Shown here: in pieces, positions 58,148 through 64,000 of the stretch
How the letters are laid out: every line of letters starts with the position of its first letter
Numbering within the stretch: the stretch's first letter is position 1
Assembly: GCA_043774925.1 (NCBI GenBank)
Contig: JAYVSZ010000058.1
Coordinates: 21,911-85,910, forward strand
Source: JAYVSZ01 sp043774925
GTDB lineage: Bacteria > Pseudomonadota > Gammaproteobacteria > Burkholderiales > Methylophilaceae
DNA: 64,000 bases
Direction of reading: 5' to 3'
Made by a program: the position numbers and the translations under genes
The notes under the pieces: model-generated
Seen by the model: the letters and a program-made list of their open reading frames with translations, nothing else
What the model was told of the DNA's origin: nothing
Database searches by the model: none

Positions 58148-59905
58148 TTAGCTGCTAAACTCTTTTTGGTAAAGTTTGGTGTAATAGCCTTTTTTCGCCA
58201 GCAGTTCGCTGTGCGTGCCCGCTTCCACAATATTGCCTTGATCCATCACCAAAATCCTATCGGCGTTTTCAATGGTGCTGAGGCGATGCGCGATGACAAT
58301 CGAGGTGCGGTTTTGCATCAGCGTATCCAGCGCGGCTTGCACGTGCTGTTCCGATTCACTATCCAGCGCGCTTGTGGCTTCATCCAGCAGCAAAATAGGC
58401 GCATTTTTCAAAATGGCGCGTGCGATGGCAATTCTTTGACGCTGACCACCCGAAAGCCGAACGCCGCGGTCGCCAATCTCGTTTTGCAAACCAAGTGGCA
58501 ATTGCTCGATAAACTCCCAAGCATGCGCTGCTTTGGCGGCGGCGATGACTTCTGCTTCGGACGAGTTTCGCAGAACGCCGTAAGCGATGTTATTAAAAAT
58601 CGTGTCATTGAACAGAATGATGTCTTGGCTGACGAGAGCAAATTGCTCACGCAAATTTTTGAGCTCGAGCGCGCGAATGTCGATGCCATCGAGCAGAATA
58701 ATGCCTTGTTGCAGCTCATAAAAGCGTGGTAACAAATTCACCAGCGTGGTTTTGCCGCCGCCAGAGCGCCCAACCAGCGCTATTTTCTCGCCCGATTTGA
58801 TGCTGAAACTCAAATTATCCAGCGCGGCGCGTTTCGCTTCGCCGAATCTGAGCGTGACGTTTTTAAATTCGATATCGCCTTTGGCGCGCGTGATGTTCAT
58901 TTCACCATCGTCAATTTCTTCTTTTGAATCAATGACTTCAAATACACTTTGTGCGGCGGCCAAGCCCACTTGCAACTCTTCATTCACCGCGGTTAAGGTT
59001 TTAATTGGAGAAATAAGCATCAGTAAGGCGCCGAGAAATGCCGCGAATTCGCCTGGTGTAAAATGTTTGACTGCATAAAACACGACCAAGGCAAGCGCAA
59101 AAGCAGCTAACACCTCAACCACCATGCTGTTGATGCCAGAAATGCGCGCAAGGCGAATTTGCATGTGGCGATTTTTGCCTGCGATGCTGGCAAAGCGCTC
59201 GAACTCATAATGACTCGCGCCGAAAATTTTAACGATGCGTTGGCCAGCAATGGCTTCTTCTGCAGCTTTTGTCATTTCGCCGACCGATTGTTGTACAAAC
59301 TGGCCGCTGGCGCGTAGTTTTGGCGTCATTTTTTTAAGATAAATCGCAATTAATGGCGCAATCGCAACAAATAGTAAGGTTAAGCGCCAATCTAAATAGA
59401 GCATGTAGCTCAAAATGCCGATGGCGGTGAGCGAGTCTCTAACTAATGTCTGTGCGACTTTAGTACAGGTGTTCGCCATTTGCTCCACGTCGTACATGAG
59501 TTTTGAGGTGACAATACCTGCGGAACGCGCATCAAAAAAACTCAAAGGCAGCTGCATCAATTGCTTGAAGGCGTCTCGGCGCAAGGCTTCTACCACGCGG
59601 CGCGCCACCCAACGCATGCAAAATGTGGAGCAAAAACCAGCAATTGCGCGCAAAGACATCAAACCCAACAGCATTAAAGGTAAATACAGCGCTTTATCGG
59701 GGGCAGCCTGATTAAAACCTTCGTCGGTGACGCGCTTAATCGCGTACAAAAAGCCCGAGCTAGTGGCGGAAAACACCATGGCAGCAAGAATGCTGATGGC
59801 GAATACGGTTTTAAAACGCCAAGCGTAGCGCAGCAAGCGCATATAAAGCACTTTTGCGTTGGCGATGCGAGGCAATTGCGTCTTTGTGGACAAGGAGTTC
59901 GACAT
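58148..59905 (-). CDS. msbA: Lipid A export ATP-binding/permease protein MsbA
   Basis: This 585-residue half-transporter flips lipid A core across the inner membrane. The membrane domain (about 30-315) has six helices. The ATPase domain (about 340-585) has Walker A VGRSGGGKTTLVNL, the signature LSGGQRQRIAIARA and Walker B ILLLDEATSALDSESE. It is the first of the lipid A trio read on this strand after exbD and lies right before lpxK. Confidence 0.95.
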   Translation of the reverse strand: MSNSLSTKTQLPRIANAKVLYMRLLRYAWRFKTVFAISILAAMVFSATSSGFLYAIKRVTDEGFNQAAPDKALYLPLMLLGLMSLRAIAGFCSTFCMRWVARRVVEALRRDAFKQLMQLPLSFFDARSAGIVTSKLMYDVEQMANTCTKVAQTLVRDSLTAIGILSYMLYLDWRLTLLFVAIAPLIAIYLKKMTPKLRASGQFVQQSVGEMTKAAEEAIAGQRIVKIFGASHYEFERFASIAGKNRHMQIRLARISGINSMVVEVLAAFALALVVFYAVKHFTPGEFAAFLGALLMLISPIKTLTAVNEELQVGLAAAQSVFEVIDSKEEIDDGEMNITRAKGDIEFKNVTLRFGEAKRAALDNLSFSIKSGEKIALVGRSGGGKTTLVNLLPRFYELQQGIILLDGIDIRALELKNLREQFALVSQDIILFNDTIFNNIAYGVLRNSSEAEVIAAAKAAHAWEFIEQLPLGLQNEIGDRGVRLSGGQRQRIAIARAILKNAPILLLDEATSALDSESEQHVQAALDTLMQNRTSIVIAHRLSTIENADRILVMDQGNIVEAGTHSELLAKKGYYTKLYQKEFSS

Positions 59906-59973
59906 ATTTAGATGTCGATTATAGAGGAATTAAGCGAAAAGCGCGCAGCACAAAAGCCGCGCCTTCAAGAAAA

Positions 59974-60396
59974 TTATTTGCCAGAATCGATTTGTGTGGC
60001 AAACGTAATGTGCGTGTAATTGGCCACGCGCGCGGCTTCCATCACATTAATCACCGATTGATGCGTGGTTTTTGCGTCGGCATTAATCACAATGGTTGGC
60101 TCTTTGCCGTTACCAACCGCCTTGGTGAGCGCGCTGGAAATTTCATCCACATTTGCGCCAGCCACAGCAGCGCCATTCACCATGTAATGGCCGCCTGCAT
60201 CCACATCCACCGTAATCACCAATGGTTTTTCTTGCGGACTATTGGCCTCGGCCGTGGGTAAATTGATTTGCAACTCGCTGGTGCGCGAGAATGTAGCGCT
60301 GACCACCAAGAAAATAATAATCACTAACAGCACATCAATCAGCGGCACGAGATTCATCTCGAGCTCTTCGTGACGTTTTCCACGTTGAAAATTCAT
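59974..60396 (-). CDS. exbD: Biopolymer transport protein ExbD
   Basis: I start at the ATG at 60396 (MNFQRGKRHEELEMNLVPLIDVLLV), the conserved N-terminus; an ATG at 60438 would add unlikely residues. The 140-residue protein has one membrane helix (about 19-40) with the functional Asp in LIDVLLVIIIF, and a periplasmic domain. With ExbB it makes the proton-driven motor that energises TonB-type transport. A repeat separates it from exbB. No tonB is seen nearby. Confidence 0.93.
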   Translation of the reverse strand: MNFQRGKRHEELEMNLVPLIDVLLVIIIFLVVSATFSRTSELQINLPTAEANSPQEKPLVITVDVDAGGHYMVNGAAVAGANVDEISSALTKAVGNGKEPTIVINADAKTTHQSVINVMEAARVANYTHITFATQIDSGK

Positions 60397-60424
60397 GCTA
60401 ATTCCTTTACTAATAAATTGAGGA

Positions 60425-60502
60425 TATTGCGCCAGCACGAGGCGCTTCAGCGCAGGCAGTACACTTTAGTACGGCCAGCTGAAGCAACAAAGTGATTGTG
60501 CG
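60425..60502. repeat. Palindromic repeat inside the exbB-exbD gap
   Basis: A long hairpin (CTTCAGC...GTAC, loop ACTTTA, GTAC...GCTGAAG) with outer arms ATTGCGCCAGCACG and TGATTGTGCG is visible. It fills most of the 116 bases between the two genes and is a different family from the others in the window. Confidence 0.65.
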
Positions 60503-60512
60503 ATAAACCAAT

Positions 60513-61118
60513 TTATTTTCTTTCGCCGTGGATAATTTCGACTAACTTAATCGCTTGCTGCTCCATATCCACCAGCAAATCATCCACTTTTGCGCGGAAA
60601 TAGCGGTAGGCAATCATCGAAGGCACCGCCACCACAATACCAGCGGCTGTGTTGTAAAGTGCGACGGAAATGCCGCGTGCAAATTGCGCCACGTCGTGGC
60701 CGCTATTGGTAAATGAGCCGAATAACTCCACCATGCCGATGACCGTACCGAGCAAGCCCAGCAAAGGCGCAACAGTCGCAATGGTGCCGAGAATTGGCAA
60801 ATAGCGCTCTAATTTATGCGCAACCGCACGACCCGTTTCCTCAATCGCCTCTTTGGTCACCAAGCGTGAGCTTTTGGCACTTGCCAGCGCGCTAGCAAAC
60901 ACGCTGCCGAGCAATGAATGATTTTCCAATTTATTCAAAGTTTCTTTTGTGACACCGCCCTGCCCAAGCCATTTTTGCACTTCTGGCAGCAAGTTGCTGG
61001 GTGAAACTACCTCCCTGCGTAAGGCCCAAAAACGCTCGCCAATAATAGCGAGTGAGATGATTGATGCGATGATTAACGGCCATATTGGCCAACCTGCGGC
61101 CTTGATGATTTCCAACAC
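60513..61118 (-). CDS. exbB: MotA/TolQ/ExbB family proton channel protein
   Basis: This 201-residue inner-membrane protein has three helices (about 12-30, 108-133, 150-178). The family signature is in LPILGTIATVAPLLGLLGTVIGMVELF and ISVALYNTAAGIVVAVPSMIAYRYF. It pairs with ExbD. Gene order comEC, exbB, exbD, msbA, lpxK, Trm112, kdsB on one strand is frequent in betaproteobacteria, which supports the call over TolQ. Confidence 0.92.
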   Translation of the reverse strand: MLEIIKAAGWPIWPLIIASIISLAIIGERFWALRREVVSPSNLLPEVQKWLGQGGVTKETLNKLENHSLLGSVFASALASAKSSRLVTKEAIEETGRAVAHKLERYLPILGTIATVAPLLGLLGTVIGMVELFGSFTNSGHDVAQFARGISVALYNTAAGIVVAVPSMIAYRYFRAKVDDLLVDMEQQAIKLVEIIHGERK

Positions 61119-61204
61119 GATTGCTGCTCCTTAAAATAGTCGAAACTAAATTTGTAAACTATCGCTACTGTAGCCTAGATGCACCTTATTCGGCAAGTTC
61201 CAGC

Positions 61205-63571
61205 TTACAAATATTTATCCTGCCAGTATTTTGGCTGCGTTTGCCGCCAAGCTTTAATGTGTATTGGCGATGACTTTGTGAAGTTGATTTCCATTTCACC
61301 TTGATAATCTGAGCGATACAGCGCTGCGCCACTTTGCGCATAGCGCCCTTCTATCAAGGGTTTGGGATGTTTGAAGCGATTTAAATAACCGACGGTAAAA
61401 ATGGTATATTTTGCGCCTACCGCTTGTATAAATTCGGGCGTAGAGGAGGTCATGCTGCCATGATGCGGTGCGATAAGGATGTCGCTAGAAAGCGCATGGG
61501 TATTGGCTTCCAGCAATGCCGCTTCTGCTTCTTTTTCAATATCTGCACTTAATAAAATGCTACCAAACTTGCTCATGACTTTAATCACGCAGCCGCGGTT
61601 GTTGTCGCTCAAGTCCAAATTTGCGTAACTCAGCAAACTTGGATAAAGCACCTCGAAATTCACGCCATCCCACGCCCATTTTTGTCCAGCAAAACAGTGT
61701 AATTGCTTGGGCATTTTGGGCAAGGTTTGCGGCATATCGAACGAGCTGGCAAGCCAATCTACAGGCACTTGCGCCAGCACAGAGCCCGCGCCACCACTGT
61801 GATCTTCATCATTATGGCTCACAATAAAACCATCTAACTTTGCAATGCCTTCACCACGCAAAAACGGTACGATTATTTTGCTGCCCGCATCACTTTGGCT
61901 AGAGTAGCGCGGCCCAGCATCATAAAGCAGCGTGTGATTTTTGGTTTGAATGACCACCGCCAAACCTTGCCCAATATCCAAAACCGCGACTTTCATCTCG
62001 CCAATTTCAGGTTTTAGTGGATGCACAATCAGCATGGGTAACAACAATATTAACCCCAACCAACGTTGCGGAAAACCGCGCGGTAATAGCAACCAAAGCA
62101 CGCCCAAAAACGCCAAAATAATCGCCCAAACGGGCGGCGTAGCTTGGCTCCAAGTGGCCATGGGTGTGGCTGCCAGCCAAATCAAGCCTTGCATACAAAG
62201 TTGCATCATAAAATGTGCAAACTGCAAAAGGAAGTCAAATGGGAGCAACCCGCCAAGAATCGCCAGCGGCACCACCACCAAGCTAATCAGCGGAATGGCG
62301 ATTGCGTTGGCAGCAGGCGAAATAATCGATGCCTGCCCAAACATCAAAATCAACATTGGCAGCATGCCAATCGTCACCGCCCATTGCGTATTCATTGCCT
62401 CATGCAGCCAAGAACCAATAGCCATGCGGCTCACAGACACATAGGCAATCACCGCAATCGCCCCAAAAGAGAGCCAAAAACCTGGCGAACTGACTGACCA
62501 TGGATCGATGAGTACAACCAGCATCAACGCGATGGCTAACACGCGAGAAATGGGCACTTTTTTGCCAATGAGTAGCGCAAAAGCAAACGCCACTAACATA
62601 AACAATGTGCGCTGCGTGGGCACAGAAAGCCCCGCCAAACATGCGTAGAGGATGGCGACTAACATAGCGCCAAAAGTAGCAGCGTGGCGCGTTGGCATGC
62701 GTAAAACTAGGCTTGGCATTCTGCGCCAAATAAATGCAATGATGCCAAACGCTAAGCCCGCCAACATCGTAATGTGCAAGCCAGAAATGGACATAAGATG
62801 CGAGGTGCCAGTACGCAAATACACGTTCCAATCTTGCACCTTAATTTGGCTGTCATCGCCCACCACCAGCGCGCGCAACACGCCTGCGTATGGCTTATTG
62901 GCTAGCGTTTGGCTAATGCGATTACCAATTTTCTCGCGCAGACTTTCGATAAGATAACTCGGTCGCCAGACGAAATTTGACAGTTTTTTGTAACCGCTTT
63001 TGCCTTTAATCGTGCCAGTGGCGCGAATATTTTCTGCCAGCGCCCACGACTCAAAATCGAAACCATGCGGATTGTAAGTAGAATGCGGTCGCTTGAGCCG
63101 CACGGTAAATTGCCAACGTTCGCCTGCATGGAAATTATTAGCTAAACTCGGCGCATTTTCGAGTTTTTGCGACTCGATTTCTCGGTAAAAATTAAGTGAA
63201 ATATGCTTTGGCGCGATTGCACCAGAAGTCAGAATTTTTTCGACATCAAACTTAAAGCGTTCGCCGCGCTCGGTCACTTCTGGCAAAGTTGCCACCACGC
63301 CGACGAGTTCGATACTTTTTTGCTCCCAATCTCTGGGAAGCTCGTCACTCAGTCGAAACGCCGCAAAACCAGCCGCCCAAAAGAAACCAAACAAGACAGC
63401 AAACGCAAAAATACAGGCTTTTTGAAAATAAAGATTTAGCTTAAAATGCTGAAAATTTAAAATAATGACAAGGCTGGGAACAAGCACCAGCGCGGCTGAC
63501 AAGGCAGGCAGGTTTGCTTGCTGTTGTAGCAACCAAGCGCCAAAAACAAAGCCTAGCGCAAATAAAATCAT
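61205..63571 (-). CDS. comEC: DNA internalization protein ComEC/Rec2
   Basis: This 788-residue protein is the inner-membrane DNA channel of natural transformation. The N-terminal part (about 1-190) holds a DUF4131-like region, the central competence domain (about 215-500) has many helices including LMSISGLHITMLAGLAFGI, and the C-terminal metallo-beta-lactamase-like domain (about 520-770) has FIVSHNDEDHSGGAGSVL with HxDxDH and IAPHHGSM. All catalytic elements look complete, so DNA uptake is at least possible. It lies just before exbB on the same strand. Confidence 0.93.
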   Translation of the reverse strand: MILFALGFVFGAWLLQQQANLPALSAALVLVPSLVIILNFQHFKLNLYFQKACIFAFAVLFGFFWAAGFAAFRLSDELPRDWEQKSIELVGVVATLPEVTERGERFKFDVEKILTSGAIAPKHISLNFYREIESQKLENAPSLANNFHAGERWQFTVRLKRPHSTYNPHGFDFESWALAENIRATGTIKGKSGYKKLSNFVWRPSYLIESLREKIGNRISQTLANKPYAGVLRALVVGDDSQIKVQDWNVYLRTGTSHLMSISGLHITMLAGLAFGIIAFIWRRMPSLVLRMPTRHAATFGAMLVAILYACLAGLSVPTQRTLFMLVAFAFALLIGKKVPISRVLAIALMLVVLIDPWSVSSPGFWLSFGAIAVIAYVSVSRMAIGSWLHEAMNTQWAVTIGMLPMLILMFGQASIISPAANAIAIPLISLVVVPLAILGGLLPFDFLLQFAHFMMQLCMQGLIWLAATPMATWSQATPPVWAIILAFLGVLWLLLPRGFPQRWLGLILLLPMLIVHPLKPEIGEMKVAVLDIGQGLAVVIQTKNHTLLYDAGPRYSSQSDAGSKIIVPFLRGEGIAKLDGFIVSHNDEDHSGGAGSVLAQVPVDWLASSFDMPQTLPKMPKQLHCFAGQKWAWDGVNFEVLYPSLLSYANLDLSDNNRGCVIKVMSKFGSILLSADIEKEAEAALLEANTHALSSDILIAPHHGSMTSSTPEFIQAVGAKYTIFTVGYLNRFKHPKPLIEGRYAQSGAALYRSDYQGEMEINFTKSSPIHIKAWRQTQPKYWQDKYL

Positions 63572-63647
63572 TTTGTTTCACTTTGCGGTTGGTATCTCTT
63601 AACTTTTTTAGACTTAGGGAGCATTGATAACATTGTAATATGAATAA

Positions 63648-64000
63648 AATGCTGCGTTAAAATTACTACGAAGCTGGAGCGGTGTAGTAGCGGCAGGTGT
63701 TGGTGCAGTTGCAGGCTCTTATGTCAGCAACGCCATAGGCGGCAGCAGCACGCTTAGCGGGCAGTTTGCAACAGGCGCAGTGGTTGGCATTGCCAGCAGC
63801 CTTGTCTCGCAAGCCACCAAAATCGCGCTAGATGGTAGAGGCCGTATCAACTGGGTAAGTGTTGCCAGCGATGGCATTACCAGTGGTGTGCAAAGTGCAC
63901 TACCAGCGCTGATTGCACAACAAAGGCTGCAAATAGGCAACACCACCACAAGCAGCACCGCAGCAGCGGCCATTGATAGCGCACCAGGCTTAGCGCAAGC
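63648..64000 (+). pseudogene. Start-less C-terminal fragment of a large adhesin/polymorphic-toxin-like protein, cut by window end
   Basis: From 63648 to the window end one frame is open for 117 codons, but an in-frame stop lies at 63645-63647 and there is no ATG; the first in-frame GTG is at 63780. The product (GVVAAGVGAVAGSYVSNAIGG, TLSGQFATGAVVGIASSLVSQATKIALDG, TSGVQSALPALIAQQ) is Gly/Ala/Ser-rich, like the region near the C-terminus of filamentous-hemagglutinin or CdiA/RHS-type proteins. It may be a displaced C-terminal module or a decayed remnant. What lies beyond the edge cannot be seen, so the call is tentative. Confidence 0.5.

Noticed and set aside
63719..63973. An 84-codon minus-strand frame near the right edge
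   Set aside because: It opposes the adhesin-like plus-strand fragment, and the plus-strand translation has the family-like repeats.

Overview
This 64 kb window looks like a chromosomal segment of a Gram-negative betaproteobacterium, most likely Nitrosomonadales and probably near Methylophilaceae. That placement is inferred from protein signatures and gene order (kdsB, Trm112, lpxK, msbA, exbD, exbB, comEC in series; trpS, M50 protease, yciO, rnm facing yciB, yciI, bolA, ppiC; scpA, scpB, rluB), not from a marker-gene search. Coding density is high, genes are short-spaced and several pairs are translationally coupled. I see no tRNA, rRNA, CRISPR array, prophage or intact insertion sequence.

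Layout. 1-8 kb: a cut-off peptide-transporter lipoprotein, a Fur-type DoxX gene, rlmD, a PolB-like exonuclease, an AT-rich orphan membrane protein, the ydbH-ynbE-ydbL envelope operon and cysM. 8-10.5 kb: an ECF sigma/anti-sigma pair divergent from a Tat-exported phosphoesterase and a cupredoxin. 10.5-21.4 kb: dsbB, xseA, kup, an M48 lipoprotein protease, dapD, a GGDEF-EAL protein, yffB-dapE, a GxxExxY gene bracketed by near-perfect inverted repeats, and prmB. 21.4-30.6 kb: rluB, scpB, scpA, a repeat island, trpS, the M50/yciO/rnm genes and the divergent yciB-yciI-bolA-ppiC genes. 30.7-36.3 kb: Fur-type FTR1 iron permease, purL, an ankyrin protein. 36.3-40.7 kb: monoheme cytochrome c, FccB-type sulfide dehydrogenase and two exported beta-propeller proteins around an unknown protein. 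40.7-50.3 kb: a 52-residue His/Lys/Ala-rich secreted peptide, a TctDE-like two-component system coupled to a DUF455 ferritin-like gene, an orphan membrane protein, serB, an isochorismatase and a c-di-GMP protein with two MHYT sensors in tandem. 50.3-56.1 kb: sucCD with a coupled ankyrin gene, nadE, glnB. 56.2-63.6 kb: the lipid A/KDO export block and comEC. The last 350 bases hold the start-less end of a large adhesin- or polymorphic-toxin-like protein.

How the genes fit together. Core themes are lysine/peptidoglycan precursor synthesis (dapD, dapE), outer-membrane building (ydbH operon, lpxK/msbA/kdsB), chromosome segregation (scpAB), central metabolism (sucCD, nadE, purL, serB, cysM), nitrogen sensing (glnB), iron control (two Fur-like sites) and c-di-GMP signalling. 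The most unusual structure is repetitive: several families of short palindromic repeats sit at operon edges. In some places they supply the start, the N-terminus or the last codons of a gene (ydbH, the GxxExxY gene, the orphan gene after glnB). Three of the four AT-rich orphan membrane genes lie against such repeats. The strongest candidates for new biology are the inverted-repeat GxxExxY cassette at 20.1-20.5 kb, the ECF-controlled phosphoesterase/cupredoxin unit, and the FccB/beta-propeller operon.
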